DNA of 64,000 nt, from assembly GCA_902651635.1 (NCBI GenBank), contig CACRSC010000273.1, forward strand, positions 610,079 to 674,078, written 5' to 3'. The translations under genes were made by a program, and so were the position numbers. Of the stretch, positions 53,798 to 64,000 are shown in pieces (positions within the stretch are counted from its first letter, which is position 1; every line of letters starts with the position of its first letter). The notes beneath the pieces were generated by a model. The model worked only from the letters and a program-made list of their open reading frames with translations, ran no database searches and was not told the origin of the DNA. This DNA is from Mastigamoeba balamuthi (Eukaryota; Evosea; Mastigamoebida; Mastigamoebidae).

Positions 53798-54853
53798 GGA
53801 TCCGTCTCGGAAGTTTCCTGGACACCATCTGTACTTTCTCACCAGTTTCCCCCGTTTGTTTGGGGCTCTCGCACGAGCACATGTCCTGCGACTCTGGAGT
53901 CGCTGCTCCTCGGTGGCTCTCGCGCCCGCACGGGCTCCTCTGCCGTGGCGGCGATCTCCGTTCTTTGGGCGGGGATTTTTCGCCGTCATCGAGTGGCCTC
54001 CTGCGCCCCCTCGATGGTGTCACCCCCCACACACCGAAAAACACCGAGTTTGCTGTACAGTTTTTTCTGAAACGGGGTTCTCCGGTGCTCTGCCGCTGAC
54101 GGCGCTTCACGGCCCAGCGGCGGCACTGTCGCCCTCGCGCGGCAGATCGCGAGGGTGCCGCCACGAGATGGGGCATGGGGGTCATAGCCTCAAGTCTGTC
54201 CCATCGGCGACTGTTCGCCGTCGGCTTGGCCGGTGTACGGTTGTGCTCAGAGCTGGCGGCTGAGGGGGCTCTTTCAGCCGCTCCGGTCCTTGAGAGGCGG
54301 GTGAGGGAGAGGCAGTGCGAGAGCTCTCTGTCTTTAATGCATCGCGCAGGCAGCTCAGAAACTCAGTTGTGAGCGGGACACACCCGAGGTCATCGTGTCC
54401 CACCGAATTTCTCATCTGCCCCTTGCGCTTGCCTGTGGCCGAGCACTGCTGCGCGCGACGACGGCTCGACGCGTGGTGGGACGTGCTCTCAGAATGATCG
54501 TGCGACCGTGATCCCGTCCGTTCAACTCTCCCTTGTCAAGTGGCTGCACGTCCTGACCGACCGCGGCAAGCAAACACTCAATAGCCTCTGGAAGAAATGT
54601 GCGGCATCAACCCCCGCATGCTCCAGCTCGCGCTCGCAGTATGAGCCACCTGTAACGCGATGGACACAGAAGCTTGATCGCTCGCCCTCACCAGGTTTTC
54701 GACGAGGTCTATTTCTCGGCTCGACCGGCCCGGAGATCTTTTCCCGAGATTGGCTGAATTGAATCGGATTGTCTTGCTCTTTGGGATGACGTTGAATTGC
54801 AGTAATGGCTGTCGGATTTGTCAGGTTCCGGTATCTTCACAAACGCCGGACGG

Positions 54854-54862
54854 TATAAATAG
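54854..54862 (+). promoter_or_regulatory. TATA-box candidate of the cytidine deaminase gene
   Basis: GTATAAATA about 55-60 bases upstream of the ATG at 54916, on the coding strand. One of few well-placed TATA-like words in the window. Confidence 0.45.
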
Positions 54863-54915
54863 CAATACAGGCAGCCACCTCCCCCCGGCTGTCAGCTCAG
54901 CAGGCGAGTCAACCC

Positions 54916-56096
54916 ATGGGCTCGTCGCCCTCGAAAAAGGTGGGTCCACCAGCTCGCTCTGCCACCGACGCAGCCTCCCGTCGGACCCCCATTATTTTTC
55001 CTGCTGCACACTGTGGACGCTCTGCTCACAACACTCTAACCCACAGATTCCTGTGGCTGAGCAGTCAGCAACGGCATCCTCAGCCCCCACCCAAACCGCC
55101 AGCAAAGTGCAGACCATGGAGGTCAGGCCCGACTCTCTCCGCATCCGCGCGTACGGCAAGGACGTGCCGCTGGACGCCGCCCTGGCCCCGCTGGCCCCGC
55201 GCCCGCGCCTGCTCGAGGCGGTGCGCGCGCTCGTCGCCGACGGGACGCTGAGCGCCAACGGCTTCGCGGTCCCGGGGCCCCGCGCCGCCGCGGCCGCGCG
55301 CGACGCCGGCGCCAGCGTCACCGAGCTGGGCGACGCGCTGTGCTGCATCGCGTCGGCGGCGCTGGCGCACCCGCCGGTGAGCAACTTCCGCGTCGGGGCC
55401 GTCGCGAGGTGCGCGACGACGGGCGACCTCGTGCTGGGGGCCAACGTCGAGTACGCGGGGGCGCCGTTCAGCGTGACGGTCCACGCGGAGCAGGCGGCGG
55501 TCAGCAGGGCCATGGCGCGCGACCCCACGGGCGTGGCGGAGCTGGCGGTCGACGTGATACCGTGCGGGCACTGCAGGCAGCTGCTCGTCGAGTTTGACCA
55601 GGCGCGCGACCTCGAGCTGCGCCTGCGCGGGGCGCCCGAGCCGCTGCGCGCGCTGATCCCCAAGAACTTCGGGCCGCGCGACCTCAACCTCGACCCGCGC
55701 GACCTCATCTCGGGCAGGCGCCGCCGCCTGCGCCTCGCCGACGACGTGCCCCAGCAGCTCGAGAGGCTCGCCCGCGCGGCGGCAGAGGCGGCCGAGCGCG
55801 CGTTCGCGCCGTACAGCGGGTGCCTGGCGGGCGTGGCCCTGGAGCTGCCGGGCGAGAGGGTCGTCGCGGGGACGTGCATCGAGAGCGCGGCGTTCAACCC
55901 GACGATGAGCCCAGTCAACGCGGCCATCGTGCAGGTCGCCGGCAGCGGCTACGCGCTCAGCGAGGTCCGCGCGGCGGTCATCGTCGAGGCGTGCGCGTCG
56001 TCGATCACGTCGCACGTGGAGGAGACCGCCCTCGTGCTCCGCTGCGCCTGCCCCGGCGCCGCCCTGACCTCGTTCAAGGCCGTGGCCTGCGACTGA
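54916..56096 (+). CDS. Cytidine deaminase, two-domain type
   Basis: Two exons: 54916-54939 and 55047-56096, 357 residues. It deaminates cytidine/deoxycytidine to uridine in pyrimidine salvage. The catalytic domain holds SNFRVGAV, the zinc/proton-shuttle motif HAEQ and PCGHCRQ with the two zinc cysteines. A second, degenerate copy of the fold follows (RAFAPYSGCLAGVALEL, CIESAAFNPTMSPVNAA), without zinc ligands, as in the E. coli/plant-type dimeric enzyme of about 300 residues. The first exon adds MGSSPSKK, which fits the N-myristoylation rule (Gly2, Ser6, basic 7-8) and would be unusual for this enzyme. Sixty residues of linker precede the deaminase fold. Confidence 0.93.
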
Positions 56097-56216
56097 GTCT
56101 CGCCACCGGCGCTACATCAACTACCTTACCACCAGCACTGCTCCCTCCCAACGCAACGCAACGCAACGCAATCGTCTAGTAGACACCACTTGGAACTACG
56201 ACAGAAACTCGCTGTG

Positions 56217-57517
56217 TTAGTTCTCCGGTGACTCGGTGTCTGGCTCCTGCGGCTGCGGCGGCTGCTGCTCCTGCTGGTTCTGTGGTGCCTCAGTGTCTGG
56301 AACCTGCGGCGGCTGCTGTTCCTGTTGGCTCAGCGGTGCCTCGGTGGCTGGCTCCTGCAGCTGCAGCTGCTCCTGCTGGTCTGGCTCCTGGGAAGGCTGC
56401 TGCGCCTCGGTGTCTGGTTCCTGCGGCGGCTGCTCCTGAGCCTCGACGTCCGGCACCTGGAGAGGCTGCTGATCCTGCTGGTTCTCGGGAGCCACAGTGT
56501 CTGGCTCCTGGAGTGGCTGCTCCTGCTGGCTCTGCGGTGCCTCGGCGTCTAGCTCCTGCTCCTGCTGCTCCTGCGGGATCTCCAGAGCCTCCGTGCCTGG
56601 CTCCTGAAGCGGCTGCTCCTGCTGGCTCTCGGGGGCCAGTGCGTCTGGCTCCTGCTGATCCTGCGCTGCCTCGGTGTCTGGAGCCTGCTGCGGCTGCTCC
56701 TGCTGGGGCTGCTCCTCAGGCAGGGGGCTGGGGACCTTGGGCGCTGTGTCGTTGGGGCTCTGGTGGCGCTGGGGGTCCGCCGACGAGCTCGCGTTGAGAC
56801 TCACGTTGCCCGAGAGCGCCTCGTTCTTGCCGCCGTCTGCCTCGGCCGCCTCCGCCGCGCCGGTTGCAGCGACGGGGAAGAACGCGCTCGAGGACCCCAC
56901 GGCCGTCGGCGTGGACGGCGCGCGCGCCTCCTCCTTCTCCTGCTCCGCCATGATGCGCTCGGCCAGCGCCCCCTCGGCCTTCTCGTCGACGGCCTCGAGC
57001 CCTCCCGCTATCATCTGGTTGTCCCTCTGCATCTGCTCCCTCGCGCTCACGTCGCTCGGTATCGGCGTCATCAGCCTGTAGCGAATTCCACACACGTCAC
57101 TCGTGACGCAACCGGCGGAATTGCCGGAAGTACACCCCCATCCCCCCAGCAGCGACGTGGCGTGACGCACGCGTCGCGGAGCTGGCAGAGGTTGCGCTCG
57201 AGGGCGACGAGCGACGCCTCGGTCGTCGCCGAGAGGCCGTCGAGCTGCACCGTGTCGCGCGCGGACCTCCAGAGCGCGTCGCGCAGGCCCGACTGCCCCA
57301 GCAGCGCCCTGGCCGCGGCGGCCACCTCCTCGACGACGGCCTCGCCCTTGGCCGCGAACCCCGCGCGCATCATGCGGTTCCGCTCCGCCGCCTCGGCCTC
57401 GCGCTTCTGCTGCTCCGTGGCCGCCGGCGGGGCGTCGGCCGGGGAGGCGGCGGCGGCACGCTCAGGGGGCGCGGGCTCGTCGGGCACGACGGCCAGAAGG
57501 TGCCTGTTCTTGAGCAT
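56217..57517 (-). CDS. Unrecognised protein with C-terminal Q/P/E-rich repeats
   Basis: Two exons: 57517-57171 and 57075-56217, about 401 residues. The N-terminal 170 residues are charged and helical (EQQKREAEAAERNRMMRAGF, LVALERNLCQLRDALMTPIP), suggesting a coiled coil. The C-terminal 190 residues are a run of imperfect 13-18-residue repeats on the theme QEQPLQEPDTEAPE. No domain or targeting signal recognised. The intron join (GACGC|GTGCGT to CAG|G) restores a smooth frame. The function cannot be inferred; the repeat tract is likely disordered. Confidence 0.6.
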
Positions 57518-57864
57518 CGCGGGTGTGGGGTGCCACGGAAGATACGTGTATCTATCTCGCGACGATACGGGGAAAATCTGAATTTGTGACCCCTCAACGC
57601 AAAGGGCCAGCCGCTCCGAAGAGTATGCACGAAACGATCGTGTTGGGAACGTGCTCTTTGATGAGGTGGATGGGGAAATATACGTTTTTCGTGTGTGGAC
57701 AAGTTAACCCACGAGATGAGATGGGTAAGGCGAAAGACGAAGAAAAAACCGAAGTACCAGAGAGTAATCAGCCGAGGACACACAAACCACCCCCAAAACG
57801 GAGGACCCGCCCTTGCTCGCGGGCGGCAGCAGCACCCGCCAAGGCAGGGCGCCAATCAAGGGCC
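57518..57864. other. Intergenic, nothing recognised
   Basis: 347 bases between the start of the Q/P/E-repeat gene and the stop of CNOT2, both on the minus strand. It must hold the promoter of the former. Confidence 0.5.
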
Positions 57865-59714
57865 TCATAGGATCTTCTCGAGGTCGGTGTTGAACACGAC
57901 AAAGTTGTCCTTCCGCGTGACCTCCCACGTGCCCACGTCAAAGTACACCCACGAGCCGTGCTCGTACGCGTTGTTCTTGGTGATGGGGTCCGTCCCGGGC
58001 GCCCTCTTGATCCACACCTTGAGCTCCTTGTGGAACTTCCAGTCGTTTCGGCACCTGCACGCCGCCGCCCAAAGGCTCAGCAGAGCACGCGGCAAAAACC
58101 GCCAGCAGAGAGCACCCGCCACCACTCGAACGGGGGGGGGGGGGGGGCACGCACAGCTCCTTGGCAGCCGCGAGCTGAAGCTCGTCGCGCGGCATGCTGT
58201 AGAAGATGTAGAACAGCGTCTCGTCGGCGAACATCGGCACCTTCTGGATGGGGTGGTCGAGCTCGCGCTGCTGCAGGTAGCACAGCGGCAGGTGGTACTC
58301 GGGGTCGGGCTTGGTCACGTCCTTCCCGAACGGCGTCACGAACGTCGCGTGCAGGCAGCTGCGCAGCGTCGGGCGCGTAGGTTGGTGGGCTGCGTGGTCC
58401 AGCGGGAAACGCAAAAAAGGAGTGCAGTAGGGGAAGAGGTGAAGACAACACACTTGTTGGCGGCGAGGTTGAGGCCGAGCGACGTGAGGTCGATGCCGAG
58501 CGCGAGGTTGCTGAGGTCGGGGTTCGACGCGCGGATTACGCTGAGCAGCCCCATCATGCTGTAGCGGTCCATCACGGCCGGCGCGTACCACTTTGACTGC
58601 ACCGCAGCCGCAGCGGCCGCCGCTGCCGCCGCCTGCTGCCTCTGCGCGAGCTGCTGCTGCTGCTGCATCTGCTGTATCCTCTGCTGCATCTGCTGCTGCT
58701 GCAGGAGGTGCTGCTGCTGCTGGAGCTGCTGCTGGTACTGCACGCTCTGCTGCTGCACGGGCGAGTACTGGCTCATCTGGTACATGTACTGCTGCGCCCC
58801 GGGCTGCTGCGCCTGCACCGTCGGCGACGACATCTGCTTGGCCTTGGCCGACTGGTACGCCGCCGCCGCCTGCTGCTGCTGCAGGAGGTGCTGCTGGTAC
58901 TCGGACAGGTGCTGGTCCTGCCCCGGGAGCGCCGGGAAGTCGTCGGGCGCCAGCGCGAACTCCTTCTGGTGGTCAAACTGCGGCGGCGACGCGCAGTGCT
59001 GGTAGTACTCGGCCGCGCCCCCGGACCTCGTCAGCGCGCTCATCACGTCCGGCGGCCCGTACCGCTGCTGCTGCGCCGCCTGCTGGTGCATCATCGCGAC
59101 CTGCTGCTGCTGCTGCTGCTGCTGTGCCTGCGCCTGCGCCTGCGCCTGCTGCATGCGCCCCATCAGCCCCTGCGCCTGCATCATCCCCAGCTGCGGGCTG
59201 CCCAGCTGCGGGCTCCCCATGCCCTGGGGGCTGTACCCCCCGTACGCCACGCGCTGCTGCTGCGCCTGCTGCTGCGGCTGGGGCTGCTGCAGCGGCTGGT
59301 CCGCGCCTATCTGGATCTGCATGGTCTGGTTCTTCCCCAGACACAGGGCGGTCAGCGGGCACCGACGACGCGGGAGCAGAGCGGTACGTGTGAGCTGGGG
59401 GGGACGTCCGTACGGCTCGGTCGCGGCGGTAGAAGTACGCGCTGGCATCGAACGAGTCGTCCTCGCCGGGCTCGATCACGTTGTCCTTGAAGTACGCGTC
59501 GCGCGCGTAGGTCTCGTTTCTGACCAGCGGCGAGCAGCAAATCGACAACACCGAGGCGGAGATATTTAGTCGGGGGCGCCGGCAAAACAAGGGGACGGGG
59601 GGCAAAAGCGTGGAGTCGGTCGAGCACGGGGTGGGGGCGGGGGAGGAAGGGCGCGGGAAGCGGCGGAGACGGGGAAGCGTGCCTTCTTTGCCCTCGGTCG
59701 CCCCAGTCGCCCAT
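57865..59714 (-). CDS. CNOT2: CCR4-NOT complex subunit 2 (NOT2)
   Basis: Five exons: 59714-59692, 59519-59414, 59331-58452, 58389-58155 and 58054-57865, about 477 residues. The C-terminal NOT-box domain spans exons 3-5: MDRYSMMGLLSVIR, NPDLSNLALGIDLTSLGLNL, VPMFADETLFYIFYSM, then ELCRNDWKFHKELKVWIKRA and YFDVGTWEVTRKDN. The DDFPALPG motif typical of CNOT2 lies upstream. Between is a very glutamine-rich region. NOT2 dimerises with NOT3/5 and docks on NOT1 in the deadenylase complex that shortens mRNA tails. The 23-base first exon (MGDWGDRG) needs a GC donor (GAGG|GCAAAG) and is less certain; MQIQIGADQ at 59322 would be the fallback start. Confidence 0.92.
58128..58147. repeat. Poly-G run in CNOT2 intron 4
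   Basis: About eighteen G on the plus strand, just inside the intron that separates the last two exons. Similar homopolymers border the first assembly gap. Confidence 0.8.
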
Positions 59715-60581
59715 CGGAGGAAATCGCACAGTAAAAAGAGAATGCAACGGGCTGCGAGGACTCGGGTGGGGGGTGGGGGATAGGTGGTGGTGGGTTTGCT
59801 CCTGCTGTGCGCTGCGGGCGATGCTGGCGATCTGTGTGCCGCCTCTAAGAGGACCGCGCGCAACGAGGTGAAAAGAAAGCACAACGAATAGATAATTTCA
59901 AATATCTCTGATTCGTCTCTCTGGGATTGTTTGATTTTTGTCGCCCCGTCAATTCAGCCCAACTTCTGTTTTGCCCTTAGTGTGGCCGGACGGTAGTCGA
60001 CTAGTTGAGTGTAATTGTTGGGGAGAATTTTCTCATTTCTCTGGCTCGTCGTTTGTTCGGGGAGCTGCCCACCTCCAGCAGAGTGTGGTACCATCTATCC
60101 CACACCCACTTCCTTAGCTCGAGGGTCCACCATGAGCCCCACAGAGATGAGATCACCTGGGCTGTCCACATCCTCCGTGGAAGTTCTGAAGCTCCAGAGG
60201 GTTGTCACGATCCTGCCTGATGATGAAGCAGTCCGCAGCTGTGCTCTGAAGGGCTGTGCCCACACGCGATTGATGATGAAATCGTGATGTCATCTATGCT
60301 ATTTGACGTCACCCATCTTGGAAATTTCCCATCTTCAAGAGCTAATTATCTCGTTGTTTCTTCATCTCCACCACGACACTGACCACTCCCACCCACCAAC
60401 CCTCCCTTGCTGTGCAGATACCTCCCACAGCATGCGCCTCCCCTCTGGGGCGTCGGAGCAGTGTCGCATCTGGTAAAGTTGAAACGGGCATCCGATCTCC
60501 GTTGGTTGCGCCCCCAGTGACGTCGGCACAATAGAATCTCACGGGCCGAGCGGCACGCGCGCCCCAGCCCCACACGGCCCG
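59715..60581. other. Divergent intergenic region, CNOT2 / Ap4A phosphorylase
   Basis: 867 bases. Both promoters must lie here. TGACGTCA occurs at 60304-60311, about 270 bases upstream of the enzyme start, without the GGATCC context of the secreted-gene sites. No RNA gene recognised. Confidence 0.5.
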
Positions 60582-61635
60582 ATGAACCACACCGACGAAC
60601 CCCTCTGCGTCACCGTCGAGCGCGTGACGCGCGAGGCCCTGGCCTCGGGCGAGCTGCAGCCGCTGACGACGCGCGTCGTCGAGATACCGTATGAGGGCGA
60701 CGCCACGCTGCCGCCGTGGATCGTCCGCGTGCGCCTGCCGCACCCCGCCGGCCTCAGCCCGCGCCCCTCGCCCGCCGTCTCGCCGTGCATCTACACGCCG
60801 CCCGCGCCCGCCGGCGGCGCGACGCCCGCGGGCACGCCGACGCCGCCGGCGCCGNGCATCTACACGCCGCCCCGCGCCCGCCGGCGGCGCGACGCCCGCG
60901 GGCACGCCGACGCCGCCGGCGCCGCCGTTCATCGTGCGGCCCATCGCGCGGCGCGTGTCGCCGTTCTGCCCGCCAGAGCCCGGGCTGACGGTGCGCCACC
61001 TGCCGTCGGGCCACAACCTGCTGCTCAACAAGTTCCCCGCGGCGGACCTCAGCCTGCTGGTATGCACGCCCGAGCCGCTGCCGCAGCGCGACCCGCTCGC
61101 GAGGACGGACCTCGAGGCGCTCGAGGACGCCGCCGAGGGCGCGTACAAGGGCGGCGTCACCGAGGCGCTCTGCTTCTACAACTGCGGCGCCGAGAGCGGG
61201 TCCAGCCAGTCGCACAGGCACGCGCAGCTCGTCCCGCGCACGGCGCCCAACGGCAGGCGCTACGTCCTCGACGCGCTCTGCTCGCGCTACGCCGCGGCGG
61301 CGCCGGCGGAGATGGCGCCGGTCCGCGTGCCCGAGATGCCGTTCCGCCACGCGCTCGTGCGGCACTCGATGGGCCCCGGCGCGTGGACCGAGGCGTACGA
61401 GACGCTGCTCAGGGAGGCGGCGGTGCCCGGGGCGGGGCACAACTTCCTGTGCACGTGCGAGTGGGCGCTGCTGGTGCCGAGGTCGAGGGACGTGCCCGAG
61501 CAGTGCCCGGGCGTCTCGGTCAACTCGCTCGCCTTCGTCGGGGCTCTGCTCGCCAAGAACGACGAGGCGCTCGCGGAGCTCGTCAAGGTGGGCCCCATGG
61601 AGGTCCTCAAGAGCGTCGCCTTCCCGCTCCCCTGA
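60582..61635 (+). CDS. Ap4A phosphorylase / ATP adenylyltransferase-like enzyme
   Basis: A HIT-superfamily nucleotidyltransferase related to yeast Apa1/Apa2, which splits diadenosine tetraphosphate with phosphate. Seen: N-terminal domain with GHNLLLNKFPAADLSLLVCT, where the family has HNVLLNKF.VV..H.LLVT, then FYNCGAESGSSQSHRHAQLV, the family signature with the H-x-H-x-(Q) catalytic triad (normally SSQPHKHLQ), and a C-terminal FLCTCEWALLVPRS (normally YN.L.T..W...VPRS). The usual H in LVT..F is replaced by LLVCTPE. The frame is broken at the single N at 60855, which lies between two copies of the same 68-base proline-rich stretch; with one copy counted the frame is open throughout, about 325 residues, the family size. 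Start 60582 is the first ATG after the divergent promoter. Confidence 0.85.
60787..60924 (+). repeat. 68-bp direct repeat around a single N
   Basis: 60787-60854 and 60856-60924 are the same sequence apart from one extra C in the second copy, joined by one N. This is most likely an assembly join of overlapping ends within a proline/alanine-rich segment of the Ap4A enzyme gene. Confidence 0.85.
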
Positions 61636-61766
61636 CCCCGCAGGACCCAGCCGAAGGGAGGGTGTCGCCGAGTACTAATAATCCGAACAGGAAAAAAACA
61701 GCACAAAAATTCAATTGCGCCCCTTCACAACGGGAAGATATGTGTATCTCTGCCCAGTCGCTAAAA

Positions 61767-63080
61767 ATGGGAGACGAGGTGGAGGAGATCAGTGAGCAAG
61801 AGTGGAGGGAGGAGCTCCGCAAGCGCGCCATCGAGGAGGAGAAGCGCTCGGGCCGCGCTGCTCGCAACAGCGCCGGCCCGCGTGCCGAATCCCGCATACT
61901 CGACAAGCGGAACGAGGTCGAGGCCCTCGACGCGACCTTCTCCGAACAGAAGGCACGCATCACCTCCTCCAATGGGCTACTGCCTCCCAGGCATGCAGGG
62001 AGCACATAAGCAGGCCCTGGAAACCGTCGTATCACTTACGATTGCAACTCAAACGCGGAAACCCGGTAGAGAGCGCACGATGAGATGCAGGATGTTCTGA
62101 AACGCAAGGACGAGGAGGTAGCACACAAGGCCGCGGAGCTCGATAAGACGCGGCAGCAGTTTAAGAGGTTTACGGACGTGCGTGTCCCTCGTTCACATAC
62201 ATCATGACCACAATCAGGTCTCAACAGAGAACTGCAAACACAGGAAAACGCCGAACGACTGCGCAAAGCTGAGCAGAAGTACATGGACGAGAAGCAGGAG
62301 CGCATCGACCGCGAGCGCGAGATAGAGCAGGCGAAGCAGTCGTATGAGCAGCTGCTAAAGGACCGCGCACAGCGCGCCCTCGACTTGGAAAACAGTGACC
62401 ATTAGCTCTCAAAACCTCCGCTCAAGCCGGTTTTTTCTCATCGCGGTTTGCGCGCAGTGATGCTGTACCAGAGGTACATGGCGGGCGTCGTGGAGCACTC
62501 AGACGAGTGGGCGGATGTCCGGGGTATCATTGACCGCTGGAGGACGCTGACGACGAGCGCTGCGCACCTCGAGGCGGCGATCGCGGCAAAGGCAAGCTCG
62601 ATTGAGGAGCGCAAGCAGGAGGTGCAGAAGTTCACCGAGGCCAAGACCAACGAGGTGCTCGCGCTCGACAACAAGATCGCGGTGCTCCAGAGGGAGCTCC
62701 AGGAGGTGTCGAAGCTCGTCTCCGAGGACGAGCGCCGCATCGAGAGCACAATCGCCTCCACGATGGACCGTATTGGGACCTTTGCTCAAGTGACCATGTA
62801 AGGACAGGACTCCGCTGTCTGATGACTCGGTTAGTTGTCGGGTCTCACGTTTCTCCCCTCGAACAGGGCGTGCGGTGCACTACTGCGCAGGGTGCAGCAG
62901 CACAGGAAGATCAAGGGGAGGCTTGTGATGACGACGCAGGACGCGGACCCGACGAGCGGCGACGTCGAGCACTCTATCGCGCAGCTGGAGGAGGTCTGCG
63001 AGTACGCCACCAGCCTGAAGGACATCATCGTCTCATACAAGCAGCAGGGGGCACCTCAGTCTGTGCCAGCAACCCAATAG
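61767..63080 (+). CDS. CFAP73/CCDC42-family ciliary coiled-coil protein
   Basis: Five exons: 61767-61952, 62091-62181, 62218-62394, 62458-62797 and 62867-63080, about 335 residues. Almost wholly coiled coil. The family order is clear: RILDKRNEVEALDATFSEQK, DVLKRKDEEVAHKAAELDKT, RQQFKRFTD, then the diagnostic MMLYQRYMAGVVEHSDEW and IIDRWRTLTTSAAHLE of the DUF4200 region, and a final helix. CCDC42/CFAP73 (MIA2) and CFAP100 (MIA1) form the MIA complex that controls inner dynein arms of motile axonemes, so its presence implies a flagellated stage. Intron 1 needs a GC donor (AAG|GCACGC); an extra small exon in that intron is possible because the family has a few more residues there. Confidence 0.82.
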
Positions 63081-63635
63081 ACACCTTGCCCGCCGGCTTC
63101 GAATTCGCCATTTCATTCAGTTGTTACTTTCCGTAGTAGTATGGTAGATTTCTCTCTCTCTCTCTCTCTCTTTCTACAGGATTGCCCTGTCACTGGTCGG
63201 TGTTGTGGTGTCTCACAACTGGCCTTCTTTACATTACCACAAGTGACTCCGGCGCATTTGTCCAAGAGAGAAAGACCGCAGAAAACTCGCAGAATAACGG
63301 TTGGCAACTACAATAACGGACGGAAAAGTGCTCTTCCGACGAGAGATGCATCGGCGTCAGACCGCCACACCCGAAATATCTTTGACAAGATATTTGTGTC
63401 TGTCTTTGTTCCTTTGGTTTTTGCCCACACTCGGCTCTCCCGGCGGGTCACACTGAGATGAGCTACTTCAGCCGCTCTCTCATCACGCGCTATGTCCCCA
63501 GCATCGCCCCCGTCTCCGACTACTTCGGCGACGGCCGCGACCGCGACGGTTCTTCCGCCCCCTCTCCTGCAGACCCGGCGCGAGACCCGCCAGAACTGAA
63601 CCGCCCACACCCGCGCCCCTCCCGCAGACTCTGCC
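63081..63635. other. Intergenic with CT microsatellite
   Basis: No gene firmly seen. An in-frame-looking ATG at 63458 (MSYFSRSLITRYVPS) could be an upstream exon of the following gene or leader sequence. Confidence 0.45.
63149..63173. repeat. (TC)n microsatellite
   Basis: About twelve TC units on the plus strand, downstream of the CFAP73-like gene. Confidence 0.9.
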
Positions 63636-64000
63636 ATGAGCGGCGAGGTCGTGGACCCCACGGCGAGCTTCAGGGGCTCGCCGACGGTCCAGTACTCGTC
63701 ATCGGTCCCAATCGGGGGGTTCCGTACTGTGCGTTTCCCGATCTTTTATCCGATCGATCTTCCTGCCAAGATTCCTCTTCCTCTTTCTCTCCGCGGGTCT
63801 TTCGCTGCGCCCTCCCCTGACGCGCCTGGCTTACTCCTCTTGGCGGCGCAGGGGAGCGAGCCGATGGAGAGGACGCCGCTGGTCGGGCACGAGAGCGCGG
63901 GGGCGTCGGCGAGCGCGGACTACGACTACAGCGTCCAGCGGCACGACCACGGCTCCTGCGGCAAGCACGACCACGAGCACACCGACTGCCGCACCTTCTC
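63636..64000 (+). CDS. Histidine-rich N-terminus of an unidentified protein (3' partial)
   Basis: Two exons seen: 63636-63728 (MSGEVVDPTASFRGSP to GGFRT) and 63852 to the window end (GSEPMERTPLVGHESAG...), joined through a GTGCGT donor in phase. The last residues, HDHGSCGKHDHEHTDCR, are rich in histidine and cysteine. Such clusters are common in the cytosolic N-terminus of zinc transporters of the CDF family, but no membrane segment lies within the window, so the family is not assigned. Confidence 0.4.
   Translation, partial: MSGEVVDPTASFRGSPTVQYSSSVPIGGFRTVRFPIFYPIDLPAKIPLPLSLRGSFAAPSPDAPGLLLLAAQGSEPMERTPLVGHESAGASASADYDYSVQRHDHGSCGKHDHEHTDCRTF

Larger units (their letters stand above)
53694..54915. 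other. Promoter block of secreted copy 4 and upstream region of cytidine deaminase
   Basis: Homologous to 34,156-35,370, with many small indels. Open frames seen in the palindrome arm here are not kept in this copy, which shows that the region is non-coding or decayed. GGTATAAATAGC at 54,853-54,864, about 60 bases before the deaminase ATG, is a good TATA-box candidate. Confidence 0.55.

Overview
This window is nuclear DNA of a GC-rich eukaryote. It holds many protein genes broken by short spliceosomal introns (usually 50-160 bp, most donors reading GTGCG or GTACG), a eukaryotic tRNA-Asp with a T-run terminator, and a eukaryote-only gene set: Sec7-type ARF exchange factor, PP2A catalytic subunit, SCAMP, STIMATE/TMEM110, FAF2/UBXD8, CNOT2, RhoGAP, kelch-BTB and an inner-arm ciliary coiled-coil protein of the CFAP73/CCDC42 family. 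The receptor-like TKL kinase and the flagellar protein would suit a free-living flagellated amoebozoan such as a Mastigamoeba-like archamoeba. That placement is inference only; no marker here settles it.

Layout. 0-30.8 kb is gene-dense host DNA: receptor kinase (5' end outside the window), SH3-Sec7-PH protein, IPT/ankyrin putative transcription factor, GH2 beta-mannosidase, tRNA-Asp, kelch-BTB, PP2A catalytic subunit, a FANCF-like protein, a STIMATE/FAF2 head-to-head pair, SCAMP, the first copy of a secreted three-repeat protein, NAD(P)H-hydrate epimerase and a RhoGAP protein. 31-38.3 kb and 51-54.9 kb are segmental duplications carrying a type II membrane glycosyltransferase (one intact, one broken copy) and three more copies of the secreted protein. 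Two of these copies form the arms of a nearly perfect 4.9-kb inverted repeat centred near 35,388. 38.3-50.2 kb is a visibly more A/T-rich island: a Tc1/mariner fossil, a Crypton-like tyrosine recombinase flanked by 15-bp direct repeats, a divergent pair of unrecognised genes, and palindromic minisatellites that sit inside introns. 54.9-64 kb returns to host genes: cytidine deaminase, a Q/P/E-repeat protein, CNOT2, an Ap4A phosphorylase/ATP adenylyltransferase-like enzyme, CFAP73-like, and the start of a histidine-rich membrane-protein candidate.

No operon logic applies. Two pairings stand out: STIMATE and FAF2, both ER-membrane proteins in other eukaryotes, share a 68-bp intergenic region, and all four secreted-protein genes share a promoter block with a TGACGTCA palindrome. 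Exon models were built by hand from reading frame, GT/GC-AG sites and family similarity; for the multi-exon models the phases were checked and sum to whole codons unless stated. Three runs of N and one single N interrupt the sequence, and two of the four are flanked by duplicated sequence that looks like an assembly artefact.
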